Part shown: positions 1-7,256 of the stretch, piece by piece | How the letters are laid out: the number at the start of each line of letters is the position of its first letter | Numbering within the stretch: position 1 is the first letter of the stretch | Assembly (NCBI GenBank): GCA_009379815.1 | Contig: WHSY01000040.1 | Span: 1-42,226, forward strand | Direction of reading: 5' to 3' | Length of the DNA stretch: 42,226 nt | Source: Pseudonocardiaceae bacterium | GTDB lineage: Bacteria > Actinomycetota > Actinomycetes > Mycobacteriales > Pseudonocardiaceae | Translations under genes and position numbers: made by a program | The notes under the pieces: model-generated | Seen by the model: the letters and a program-made list of their open reading frames with translations, nothing else | Database searches by the model: none | Told to the model about the DNA's origin: nothing

Positions 1-180
1 CTTCTTCCCCGAGATGTCGCGCACGACAGCCTCGGACAGGCCGCGCTGGGCGTCGGCGCCCGCGGCATCCGAGTCCGCCCAGCCGTACTCGTAACGGCCG
101 AGCCGGGAGAGGGTCTCTTCTTGGGTCAGGGGCTGGTTCGGCGGTGCCGCCGGGGCGTGCTGCTCAGGGGCGGTGGTCAT
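1..180 (-). CDS. sufB: Fe-S cluster assembly scaffold SufB, N-terminal part
   Basis: This is the first 60 codons of SufB; the rest lies beyond the left edge. SufB is the scaffold of the SufBCD complex, on which Fe-S clusters are assembled in the cytoplasm. The start is the ATG at 180-178. The visible protein carries the usual actinobacterial opening: a short Pro/Gln-rich leader, then LGRYEYGWADSD and GLSEAVVRDIS. The ATG overlaps the sufR stop (ATGA), so the two genes are translationally coupled and share a transcript, as in Mycobacterium. No separate promoter is visible, although three hairpins lie just upstream inside sufR. Confidence 0.93.
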   Translation of the reverse strand, partial: MTTAPEQHAPAAPPNQPLTQEETLSRLGRYEYGWADSDAAGADAQRGLSEAVVRDISGKK

Positions 181-992
181 GCCGAGACGCCTCCATCCGG
201 GTCGGTGGTGGGTTCAGTCGGGCTGCTGTCGTGCTGCTCGGCCCCGGCTTCGCCGGGACCGGTCTTACCTGCCCCGGCTTCGCCGGGACCCTCGGCCCGA
301 GCTTCGCTCGGAACGTGGGTGGTGCATACCGCGTCGCCGCGGGCGATCGTCGCCAGCCGCTGTACGTGGGTGCCGAGCACTTCGGCGAACGCTGCCGTCT
401 CGGCCTCGCACAGCTGCGGGAACTCCGCCGCGACATGCGCGACAGGGCAGTGGTGCTGGCACAGCTGGGCGCCGACACCCGCATGCTGGGTCGATGCAGC
501 GTAACCCTGCGCGCTCAGCGCTACCGCGAGGGCTTCGGCCCGGCCAGCGGTGCCCGGTTGCGCGGTCACCGTGGCACGATACCGATCGATCATGTCGGCG
601 ACCCGCCGCTCGGCGAAGGACCGCACGGCCTGCTCACCGCCGGACTCTGCGACGAAGCGCAGCGCCGCGACCGCCAGGTCGTCGTAGGCGTGGCCGAACC
701 GGGCCCGACCCGCCTCGGTGAGCAGGAACAGCTTGGCTGGGCGTCCCCGGCCGCGGCGACCGCGGCGCGGGTCGGATCGGGTGCTGGCCTGCCCCCCGGC
801 GAGCAGCGCATCGAGGTGGCGACGCACGGCGGCGGGGGACAGACCCAGCGAGTCGGCCACCTCCGCGGCGGAGATCGGTCCGTGCTCGAGCACCGTCCGC
901 GCCACCGACTCCCGGGTGCGCCCGTCCCCGCCCGGAGGCAGCCCCTGCGGGGACACCGCCTCCGCGTGACTGGTTGACCCGAGGTTTTTCAC
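177..992 (-). CDS. sufR: SufR, Fe-S-sensing repressor of the suf operon
   Basis: A 271-residue winged-helix regulator of the DeoR/ArsR-like SufR family, which represses suf transcription when it carries an Fe-S cluster. The DNA-binding domain covers about residues 25-95 (ISAAEVADSLGLSPAAVRRH is the recognition region). A cysteine cluster follows in the C-terminal half: C178-x3-C182-x12-C195 and C223, the usual cluster ligands. The start is the GTG at 992, seven bases after a TAACAT box, so the message is probably leaderless. The last 45 residues are low-complexity and contain a duplicated GPGEAGA segment from a 20-bp DNA repeat. The stop overlaps the sufB start, and the gene is divergent from mptB, as Rv1460 is from Rv1459c. 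Confidence 0.93.
   Translation of the reverse strand: MKNLGSTSHAEAVSPQGLPPGGDGRTRESVARTVLEHGPISAAEVADSLGLSPAAVRRHLDALLAGGQASTRSDPRRGRRGRGRPAKLFLLTEAGRARFGHAYDDLAVAALRFVAESGGEQAVRSFAERRVADMIDRYRATVTAQPGTAGRAEALAVALSAQGYAASTQHAGVGAQLCQHHCPVAHVAAEFPQLCEAETAAFAEVLGTHVQRLATIARGDAVCTTHVPSEARAEGPGEAGAGKTGPGEAGAEQHDSSPTEPTTDPDGGVSA
241..311. repeat. two perfect 20-bp direct repeats and three GC-rich hairpins in the sufR 3' end
   Basis: GCCCCGGCTTCGCCGGGACC occurs at 241-260 and again at 271-290, a 30-bp period. Each copy contains a 6-bp stem with a three-base loop (243-257 and 273-287). A diverged third hairpin (CCGAGC-TTC-GCTCGG) is at 297-311. The repeats are in frame and give the duplicated GPGEAGA in SufR. 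They lie 60-130 bases before sufB on the same transcript, so they could affect RNA stability or sufR/sufB expression ratio (inference). Confidence 0.8.
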
Positions 993-1005
993 AACACCGA
1001 TGTTA
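993..1005 (-). promoter_or_regulatory. sufR -10 box with overlapping inverted repeat
   Basis: On the minus strand TAACAT (1005-1000) lies seven bases before the sufR GTG, the spacing of a leaderless actinobacterial promoter. An AACA-N4-TGTT inverted repeat (993-1004) covers the box and predicted start point, where an autoregulatory SufR site would be expected. The promoter is fairly clear; the operator is a guess. Confidence 0.5.
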
Positions 1006-1081
1006 CGTATTTCGGCGCGCTGTGGCTACCCGGGGTCGCCCATCGGGGCACTCGCCCGCAAATCGGCCAGCGCACCACCGT

Positions 1082-1087
1082 TACCCT
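1082..1087 (+). promoter_or_regulatory. -10 box (TACCCT) of mptB
   Basis: TACCCT ends six bases before the GTG at 1094, and no ribosome-binding site precedes that GTG. This fits a leaderless transcript. No clear -35 is seen. Confidence 0.5.
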
Positions 1088-1093
1088 GCCCCC

Positions 1094-2722
1094 GTGGCAG
1101 GAGGTCCGGCGGCACCCGCGGCCCAGCCGCCGGAGGGCGCCACGCCACCCGGCAGCGGGTCCACGCTCGACGCGACCGAACTGCGACGGCTCGGCGTGGT
1201 GCGCCACTTCGGGACCGTCGGCGCGCTGCTGATGGGGATCGGGGCGCTCGGCGCCGGCACCGCACCCGTGCTGGACAACCCGCTGTTCGGCAAGCCCGTC
1301 GTGGGCCTGTTCACCCGGATGCCGACGGCATCCATGGCGGTCGTCTACACCGGCATCTTCATGGTCGTGCTCGCCTGGCTGTGGCTCGGTGCGCTCGCCG
1401 CCCCCGGTCGCGCGCGGTTGCCCAGCCGGGCACAGCTGCACCGCACGCTGCTGATGTGGGCACTGCCGCTGGTCGTCGCACCACCGATGTTCAGCCGCGA
1501 CGTCTACAGCTACCTGGCGCAGACCGCGCAGGCCGACCGCGGCCTCAACCCCTACACGCTCGGACCCGCCGACGCCTTCGGGGTGGACCATCCGCTGGTC
1601 CGCGCGATACCCACGATCTGGCGCAACACGCCGGCGCCGTACGGCCCGCTGTTCCTCACCCTGGGCCGGCCGATCACCTGGATCTCCGAGGACAACGTGG
1701 TGCTCGGCGCGATGCTGTTCCGGGTACTCGCGCTGGCCGGCGTCGCGATGATCGTCTGGGCGCTGTCGCGGCTGGCCCGTCGCGCCGGGGTGTCACCGGT
1801 GTTCGCGCTGTGGTTGGGGGCGCTCAACCCGCTGGTGCTGTTCCACCTGGTCAGCGGGGTGCACAACGAGGCACTGATGATCGGGCTGATGCTGGTCGGG
1901 ATGGAGCTGGCGCTTCGACGACCTGCGATCGGCCCGCGGCTGCTCGCCGGCATCGTCGTGCTCGCCGCAGCGTCGATGGTCAAACTGCCCGCCGCGCTCG
2001 CGCTGGGCTTCGTGGGGGTGTGGCTGGCCCGGCAGCTGGGCGGCACGCTGCGCGAGCTGATCCGCGTCGGTGTGCTGCTCACCGCGGTGTCCGGCGGGAC
2101 CGTCGTCGCGATCAGCCTGGGCAGCGGACTCGGGTTCGGCTGGACCGGCACGCTGGGCATCCCGAGCTTGATCCGCAGCTGGATGTCGGTCTCCACCGAC
2201 CTGGGGCTGCTGGGTGGCCGCATCGGCATGTGGCTGGGGTTGGGTGACCACACCGCGGCAGTGCTCGACCTCACCCGCGCGGTCGGGCTCGGGGCAGCGG
2301 CCGCGGTGTGCGCGCTGATGCTGTGGCGCTGCTGGAAGGGACGCATCGACCCGCTCGCGGGCCTCGGCGTCGGCCTCGGCGCCGTCGTGCTGCTCGGTCC
2401 GGTCGTGCATCCCTGGTACCTGCTGTGGGCGGCCATCCCGCTGGCCGCAGCGGCGACCCCGCCCGCGTTCCGGATCACCGCCACGCAGGCTTCGGCGTTC
2501 CTGGCGCTGGTCGTGGCGCCGACCGGTGCGGGCTTCGAGTTCCGGGCCTGGGTGATCCCGACGGCGATCGCGGCCGCCCTGATCGCGCTGCTGGTGCCGC
2601 TGCTGGCCGTCCGCGGCCGGACGCCCTCGACGACGGCCGTCCTCGGCGTGCCTGCCGGCTACCTTCGGGCATGGATACGCGGGCCACGGCCCGGCGATCC
2701 CGATCCCGCAGACCGGACATAG
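1094..2722 (+). CDS. mptB: MptB-type alpha-1,6-mannosyltransferase
   Basis: A 542-residue integral-membrane glycosyltransferase of the GT-C class. MptB uses polyprenyl-phosphate-mannose to build the alpha-1,6-mannan core of lipomannan at the outer face of the membrane. More than ten hydrophobic segments are visible, beginning near residue 40, and the extracytoplasmic loop holds the FSRDVYSYLAQ and APYGPLFL motifs seen in MptA/MptB. The start chosen is GTG 1094, where family similarity begins and a -10 box sits at leaderless distance; the frame stays open upstream to 974. The position next to sufR and before an ABC transporter matches Rv1459c. The stop TAG forms the first bases of the next gene's -10 box. 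Confidence 0.87.
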   Translation: MAGGPAAPAAQPPEGATPPGSGSTLDATELRRLGVVRHFGTVGALLMGIGALGAGTAPVLDNPLFGKPVVGLFTRMPTASMAVVYTGIFMVVLAWLWLGALAAPGRARLPSRAQLHRTLLMWALPLVVAPPMFSRDVYSYLAQTAQADRGLNPYTLGPADAFGVDHPLVRAIPTIWRNTPAPYGPLFLTLGRPITWISEDNVVLGAMLFRVLALAGVAMIVWALSRLARRAGVSPVFALWLGALNPLVLFHLVSGVHNEALMIGLMLVGMELALRRPAIGPRLLAGIVVLAAASMVKLPAALALGFVGVWLARQLGGTLRELIRVGVLLTAVSGGTVVAISLGSGLGFGWTGTLGIPSLIRSWMSVSTDLGLLGGRIGMWLGLGDHTAAVLDLTRAVGLGAAAAVCALMLWRCWKGRIDPLAGLGVGLGAVVLLGPVVHPWYLLWAAIPLAAAATPPAFRITATQASAFLALVVAPTGAGFEFRAWVIPTAIAAALIALLVPLLAVRGRTPSTTAVLGVPAGYLRAWIRGPRPGDPDPADRT

Positions 2723-2725
2723 GCT
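2720..2725 (+). promoter_or_regulatory. -10 box (TAGGCT) of the ABC transporter genes
   Basis: TAGGCT, preceded by CA, ends eight bases before the GTG at 2734. It overlaps the mptB stop codon. A near-identical CATAGGCT lies before uvrC. Confidence 0.42.
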
Positions 2726-2733
2726 TTACCGAT

Positions 2734-3657
2734 GTGAGCCCGCTCGCCGTGCAGATCTGTGGCCTGGTCCGCAGCTTCGGCGCGACCAGGGCGGTCGACG
2801 GGCTCGACCTCGAGCTGCCGCGCGAGCGGGTGCTCGCCCTGCTCGGCCCCAACGGGGCGGGCAAGACCACCACCGTCGAGGTCTGCGAGGGCTTCCTGCG
2901 TCCCGATGCCGGCACCGTGCGGGTGCTCGGGCGTGACCCGGGGACCGACGCCGGGGCGCTGCGCCCCCGCGTCGGTGTCATGCCGCAGGGCGGCGGGGCC
3001 TACCCGGGTGTGCGGGCCGCGGAGATGCTCGAGCTGGTGGCCGCCTGCGCGGCCCGGCCGTTGCCGGTGGGCTGGTTGCTCGACGTCCTGGGGCTGACCT
3101 CGGTGTCCCGGGTGCCCTACAAGCGGCTGTCCGGCGGGCAGCAGCAGCGTCTCGCGCTGGCGTGCGCGCTGGTGGGACGGCCGGAGCTGGTCTTCCTCGA
3201 CGAGCCCACGGCGGGAATGGACCCGCAGGCGCGCCGGCTGGTCTGGGAGCTGGTGACCGCGTTGCGCGCCGACGGCGTGAGCGTGCTGCTCACCACGCAT
3301 CTCATGGAGGAAGCCGAGGCGCTCGCCGACCGGGTCGTGATCGTCGACCACGGCCGGGTCGTCGCCGACGGGAGTCCGGCGGAGCTCACTACGGCCGGTG
3401 CCGAGCAGCAGTTGCGCTTCGGCGCGAGACCGGGAATGGAGCTCGCACCACTCGTCGCGGCCCTGCCGGAGCACTGCCGGGCCAGCGAGCCGAAACCCGG
3501 CTCCTACCTGGTGGAAGGTGGTGTCGACCCCCAGGTGGTGGCGACCGTGACCGCGTGGTGCGCGCAGCACGGTGTACTCGCCGACGACCTGCGGATCGCC
3601 CGTCGCAGCCTCGAGGACGTCTTCCTCGACCTCACCGGCCGGGAGCTGCGGTCATGA
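2734..3657 (+). CDS. ABC transporter ATP-binding protein (DrrA/CcmA type)
   Basis: A 307-residue ABC ATPase with all catalytic motifs: Walker A GPNGAGKT (38-45), Q-loop Q85, signature LSGGQ (132-136), Walker B LVFLDEP with D156/E157, and the switch His in TTHLMEEAEALADR. About 90 residues follow the nucleotide-binding domain, as in DrrA-type exporters. The start is GTG 2734, where the family N-terminus begins (VQICGLVRSFGATRAVDG). It overlaps the following permease by ATGA, so the pair forms one exporter. It corresponds to Rv1458c. The substrate is not known; the place between mptB and ctaA says little about it. Confidence 0.88.
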   Translation: MSPLAVQICGLVRSFGATRAVDGLDLELPRERVLALLGPNGAGKTTTVEVCEGFLRPDAGTVRVLGRDPGTDAGALRPRVGVMPQGGGAYPGVRAAEMLELVAACAARPLPVGWLLDVLGLTSVSRVPYKRLSGGQQQRLALACALVGRPELVFLDEPTAGMDPQARRLVWELVTALRADGVSVLLTTHLMEEAEALADRVVIVDHGRVVADGSPAELTTAGAEQQLRFGARPGMELAPLVAALPEHCRASEPKPGSYLVEGGVDPQVVATVTAWCAQHGVLADDLRIARRSLEDVFLDLTGRELRS

Positions 3658-4436
3658 CCCTGTCGCCCCGGTTCGCGCCGGGGACGTTCTCCCCCTCCCC
3701 CGGCCGCGGCCCGCTGCCGCGGATGCTGCTCGCCCAGACCCGCACCGAGTTCGTGCTGACGCTGCGCAACGGCGAGCAACTGCTGCTGACCATGCTCATC
3801 CCGCTGGGCATGCTGATCGGGCTGACGCTGCTCGACGTGCTGCCTCTCGCGGAGCCCAGGGTGGACCATGTCACGCCGCGAATCCTCGCGCTGGCGGTGA
3901 TGTCCACCGCGTTCACCGGCCAGGCCATCGCGCTCGGCTTCGACCGGCGATACGGCGTCCTCAAACGGCTCGCCGCAACGGCGCTGCCGCACTGGTCGCT
4001 GGTCACCGGGCGCATGCTGTCCGTGCTCGGGGTCGTCGTGGTACAGCTCGTCGTGATCGGTGCTGTGGCGGCCGCGCTGGGCTGGCGGCCCGATCCCACG
4101 GGGCTGGTACCGGCGGCGATGCTGGTGCTCGTCGGCACTGCCGCGTTCGGCGCACTGGGCCTGCTGCTGGGCGGTGCGCTGCGTGCCGAGGTCGTGCTCC
4201 CCCTGGCCAACATGGTGTGGCTGCTGCTGGTGGTGGCCGGCGGCATCGTGCTCTCGGTCGACATCCTGCCCGGGCCGCTGGCCACGCTGGCTGTGGCGCT
4301 CCCCTCCGGCGCGCTGGCCGAGGGTTTGACGGCCGCCCTCGTCGGCGGCACCGCGTCGTGGTCCGCGCTGGCGGTGCTGGCCGCCTGGGCGGCCGCGGCC
4401 GGCCTGCTCGCCGCCCGCACACTGCGGCTGTCCTGA
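3654..4436 (+). CDS. ABC transporter permease (ABC-2 type)
   Basis: A 260-residue ABC-2 type membrane protein that partners the upstream ATPase. Its ATG (3654) overlaps the ATPase stop. A short Pro-rich N-terminus is followed by about six hydrophobic segments: residues near 45-65 (LLLTMLIPLGMLIGLTLL), then about 75-95, 120-145, 160-180, 185-210 and 235-257. The FDRRYGVLKRLAATAL loop is typical of ABC-2 exporters. The gene ends at the first unit of a 13-bp tandem repeat that duplicates its last two codons and stop. Exported substrate unknown. Confidence 0.87.
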   Translation: MTLSPRFAPGTFSPSPGRGPLPRMLLAQTRTEFVLTLRNGEQLLLTMLIPLGMLIGLTLLDVLPLAEPRVDHVTPRILALAVMSTAFTGQAIALGFDRRYGVLKRLAATALPHWSLVTGRMLSVLGVVVVQLVVIGAVAAALGWRPDPTGLVPAAMLVLVGTAAFGALGLLLGGALRAEVVLPLANMVWLLLVVAGGIVLSVDILPGPLATLAVALPSGALAEGLTAALVGGTASWSALAVLAAWAAAAGLLAARTLRLS

Positions 4437-4461
4437 GGGGCTGTCCTGAGGGGCTGTCCTG
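4428..4461. repeat. 13-bp tandem repeat duplicating the permease stop
   Basis: CTGTCCTGAGGGG is present at 4428-4440 and 4441-4453, followed by a partial third copy, CTGTCCTG (4454-4461). The first unit encodes the last two permease residues and the TGA. It looks like replication slippage and is neutral for the protein. Confidence 0.85.
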
Positions 4462-4487
4462 CCGGCGAGGCCGCGACCGGCGCTGCC

Positions 4488-4493
4488 TACGAT
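4488..4493 (+). promoter_or_regulatory. -10 box (TACGAT) of ctaA
   Basis: TACGAT ends six bases before the ctaA GTG at 4500, and no Shine-Dalgarno sequence precedes that start. This is leaderless spacing. Confidence 0.5.
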
Positions 4494-4499
4494 GAGCGG

Positions 4500-5483
4500 G
4501 TGCTCGTCCGGTTGCCGACCCCGCCGCGGTCGCTTCGCCGCACGGTGGCGCTCGCCGCGGTCGTGACCCAGGCGGGCATCGCGGTGACCGGATCGGTGGT
4601 GCGGGTCACCGGTTCCGGGCTCGGCTGCCCCACCTGGCCGCGGTGCTTCCCGGGAAGCCTCACGCCGGTGCCCCATGAGGGCGTCGACACCATCACCCAG
4701 TGGGTGGAGTTCGGCAACCGGTTGCTCACCCCGCTCGTGGGCGTCGTCGCGGTGGCGTGTCTCGCCCTCGCGCTGCTGGCCCGCAGGCGCCGGCTGGTGG
4801 CGCTCGCGGCCGCGATGACGATCGGGACGGCGCTGCAGGCCGTCGTCGGCGGCATCACGGTGCTCACCGGGCTGGTCTGGTGGACCGTCGCGCTCCACTT
4901 CCTGATCTCGATGGTGCTGGTGTGGCTCGCGGTGCTGCTCGTCGCCGCGTTCGGGGAGGGTGACGCGGCGCCCCGCTGGCACGTCACCACCCCGCTGCGG
5001 GCGCTGCTCGCAACCGCGACGGCCGTGCTGGCCGCGCTGCTCGTCGCGGGCACGCTGGTCACCGCCGCCGGCCCGCACGCCGGGGACGCGGCCACGCCCC
5101 GGCTCGACGCCGATATCCCGACCCTGGTGGCGCTGCACTCCGGCATGCTGGTCGCCTATCTCGGACTGCTCGCCGGGCTGGGCTTCGCGCTGCGCGCGGT
5201 GGGTGCTGCGGGTGTGACCCGGCGCCGGTACGGGCTGCTGCTCGCGGCGGTGCTCGCGCAGGGATCGCTCGGCGCGGCGCAGTACGCCACCGGCGTGCCC
5301 GAGCTGCTGGTGTCGTTGCACGTGCTGGGCGCGGCGCTGGTGGTGGTCGCGATGGCGTCACTGTGGGCCGGGTCTCGCGACCGGGGTCCGGTGCCTGCCG
5401 TGACGGAGGCTCAGCCACCCGGCGGGGTCAGCGTGGCGCGCACCGCGGAGGCGAACCGCAACGGCGCGCCGACGTCGGCGTGA
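4500..5483 (+). CDS. ctaA: heme A synthase CtaA (COX15 family)
   Basis: A 327-residue membrane enzyme that oxidises the C8 methyl of heme O to give heme A for the aa3-type cytochrome oxidase. About eight membrane helices are visible. Family marks are VTGSVVRVTGSGLGCPTWP near residues 28-46 with a Cys pair, and heme-ligand histidines in ALHFLIS, VALHSGM and VSLHVLG. The start is GTG 4500, just after a -10 box. The last 25 or so residues are hydrophilic and unlike the family; on the opposite strand the same DNA encodes the end of an ATP-grasp protein, so this tail may be read through foreign or residual sequence. It works together with ctaB at 8.3 kb. Confidence 0.88.
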   Translation: MLVRLPTPPRSLRRTVALAAVVTQAGIAVTGSVVRVTGSGLGCPTWPRCFPGSLTPVPHEGVDTITQWVEFGNRLLTPLVGVVAVACLALALLARRRRLVALAAAMTIGTALQAVVGGITVLTGLVWWTVALHFLISMVLVWLAVLLVAAFGEGDAAPRWHVTTPLRALLATATAVLAALLVAGTLVTAAGPHAGDAATPRLDADIPTLVALHSGMLVAYLGLLAGLGFALRAVGAAGVTRRRYGLLLAAVLAQGSLGAAQYATGVPELLVSLHVLGAALVVVAMASLWAGSRDRGPVPAVTEAQPPGGVSVARTAEANRNGAPTSA

Positions 5484-5563
5484 GAGAACTCCAGGCTGGG
5501 CTCGGTGAGTTCACACTCGAGCAGCAGTGGGTCACCGTCGACCCCTGCTTCGAGCCCGGGGTC
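5411..5563 (-). pseudogene. 3' remnant of an ATP-grasp ligase gene
   Basis: The minus strand encodes about 50 residues, closed by TGA at 5413-5411, that read like the end of a RimK/DcsG-type ATP-grasp protein: DGDPLLLECELTEPSLEF, then GAPLRFASAVRA. In that family the last strand carries the metal-binding E-x-E-L-x-E-P-S motif and is followed by an alanine-rich helix. Nothing like the rest of the enzyme precedes it, because the DUF885 gene begins there on the other strand. It overlaps the ctaA 3' end (5411-5483) in antisense. I infer a truncated leftover; recognition rests on the motif alone. Confidence 0.5.
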
Positions 5564-5569
5564 TAGGTT
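5564..5569 (+). promoter_or_regulatory. -10 box (TAGGTT) of the DUF885 gene
   Basis: TAGGTT ends seven bases before GTG 5577. No ribosome-binding site is visible, so the mRNA is probably leaderless. Confidence 0.48.
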
Positions 5570-5576
5570 CGTCGTC

Positions 5577-7205
5577 GTGGCCTCCGACACCTCCACCGCC
5601 CTCACCCACGACCTCACCGCCTACCTCGACTGGTACTTCGAGCAGCATCCCGTACCCGCGGATGCGCTCGGCGTCCCCGGCCACTCCAGCCGACTCGGCG
5701 ACTTCACCGCGGCCGCGTTCGAGGGCCGCGAACGGGACCGGTCCGGCTGGTTGGCCCGCTTCGAGGCCGAGCGGGCCGCCACGCCCGCCGACCGCATCGA
5801 CCGCGACCTGGTGATCGCCATGCTGCGTGGCCAGGCACTGGCAGACCGCTGGCCGTCCTGGCGGCGGGACCCGTCGGCCTACCTCGGGCCGATCTTCACC
5901 GGGCTGTTCACCCCGTTCCTGCACCGGCTGCTACCCGAGCCCGAGCTGGTGGCGGCGAGCGAGGCGCGGCTGGCCGAGGTTCCCGCAGTGCTCGCGGCCT
6001 GCCGGGCCAACCTCGACCCCGGGCTCGCCGCCCCGCTGCTGGTCCGGCGGGCGCTCGGACAGGCCAAGGCAGGCCCGGACTTCCTCACCACCGCACTGCC
6101 CGCACAGGTGCACGACGACGCGCTGCGCGCTCGGATCGCCGACGCGACCGGTCCCGCCGTGAGGGCCTTCGAGACAACGGTCACCTTCCTCACTCAGCTC
6201 GCCGAGCGGGCCACCGGGGACTGGCGGATGGGTGAGACGCTCTACACCGCGTTGCTGCAGCAGCGCGAGTTGCTCGGCTACGGCGCGGCCGAGCTGCGGG
6301 GTCGCGGGCAGGTCGCGTGGGACCGGCTCGACGGCGAGATGCGCGAGCTCGCGGTGCGCGTACCGGGCGGCAGCACGGACTGGCGAGCCACCATGGCGTC
6401 GCTGCAGGCCGACCACCCTCCGACGCTCGAGGCGATGCGGTCGGAGTACGAGGCCGAGACCAGCCGGGCTCGGGCCTTCCTCGCCGAGCACGAGCTGGTG
6501 ACCTTCGCCGACGGCGAGCAGTGCCGCGTGGTACCGGCACCGCCCTACCAACGCCCGCTGCTGGCCGTGGCCTCCTACCTGCAGCCCCCGGGCCTGACCG
6601 CGTCGCGTACCGGTCACTTCTTCGTGCCCTACACCCCCGACGGCGCCTCCGACGAGGCCATCGAGGCACGGCTGCGCACCAACGCGCGCGCGCAGCTGCC
6701 GACGATCTCGGTGCACGAGACCTACCCGGGGCACCACTGGCACCTGTCCTGGACGGCCGGGCGCTGTCCGGCGGTGCGCGCGGTGCACAGCAGTTCCTAC
6801 TTCGTCGAGGGGTGGGCACTCTATGTCGAGGGCATGATGCGCGAGCAGGGCTACTTCGCCGATCCCGCGCACGAGCTCGCCCATCTCGACGCCCGGATCC
6901 TCCGTGCCGCGCGCATCGTGGTGGACACCGCGCTGCACTGCGGCGACATGGAGCCTGCCGAGGCCGAGGAGTTCATGGTCACCAAGGCGTCGCTGACCCC
7001 GGAGGCCGCGGCCGGTGAGGTGGACCGCTACTGCGCCTGGCCGACCCAGGCACCGTCCTACCTGACCGGGTGCCTGGAGATCGAGCAGTTGCGGGCCGAG
7101 TGGACGGCGGCCGGTCGTGGCGGGCTGCGCGAGTTCCACGACACGCTGGCGGCTACCGGCTGCCTGCCCCTCGGGCTCGCCCGAGCCGCCACTATAGGGT
7201 CGTGA
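5577..7205 (+). CDS. DUF885 family metallopeptidase-like protein
   Basis: A 542-residue DUF885 protein. The family is predicted to be zinc peptidases related to carboxypeptidase Taq/M32. The key motif is H380-E381-TYPG-H386-H387, followed by YFVEGWALYVEGMM (E411 is the likely third metal ligand). The C-terminal part also has the family's ARILRAARIVVDTALH helix and YCAWPTQAPSY. There is no signal peptide or membrane segment, so it should be cytoplasmic. GTG 5577 is chosen because it follows a -10 box and precedes a normal N-terminus. The stop lies inside the promoter of the next gene. Substrate unknown. Confidence 0.85.
   Translation: MASDTSTALTHDLTAYLDWYFEQHPVPADALGVPGHSSRLGDFTAAAFEGRERDRSGWLARFEAERAATPADRIDRDLVIAMLRGQALADRWPSWRRDPSAYLGPIFTGLFTPFLHRLLPEPELVAASEARLAEVPAVLAACRANLDPGLAAPLLVRRALGQAKAGPDFLTTALPAQVHDDALRARIADATGPAVRAFETTVTFLTQLAERATGDWRMGETLYTALLQQRELLGYGAAELRGRGQVAWDRLDGEMRELAVRVPGGSTDWRATMASLQADHPPTLEAMRSEYEAETSRARAFLAEHELVTFADGEQCRVVPAPPYQRPLLAVASYLQPPGLTASRTGHFFVPYTPDGASDEAIEARLRTNARAQLPTISVHETYPGHHWHLSWTAGRCPAVRAVHSSSYFVEGWALYVEGMMREQGYFADPAHELAHLDARILRAARIVVDTALHCGDMEPAEAEEFMVTKASLTPEAAAGEVDRYCAWPTQAPSYLTGCLEIEQLRAEWTAAGRGGLREFHDTLAATGCLPLGLARAATIGS
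7193..7200 (+). promoter_or_regulatory. -10 region (TATAGGGT) of the quinone oxidoreductase gene
   Basis: TATAGGGT overlaps the end of the DUF885 gene. Transcription would start near 7206, leaving a leader of about 50 bases with a GGAGGGG ribosome-binding site at 7241-7247. Confidence 0.45.
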
Positions 7206-7256
7206 CCGGCCGGCGGCCGAGGCCGGAATCATCCCGATGAGGAGGGGTTGCCAGTC

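Noticed and set aside
241-311. CRISPR-like array
   Set aside because: Only two identical 20-bp units with 10-bp spacing inside a coding gene and no cas genes.
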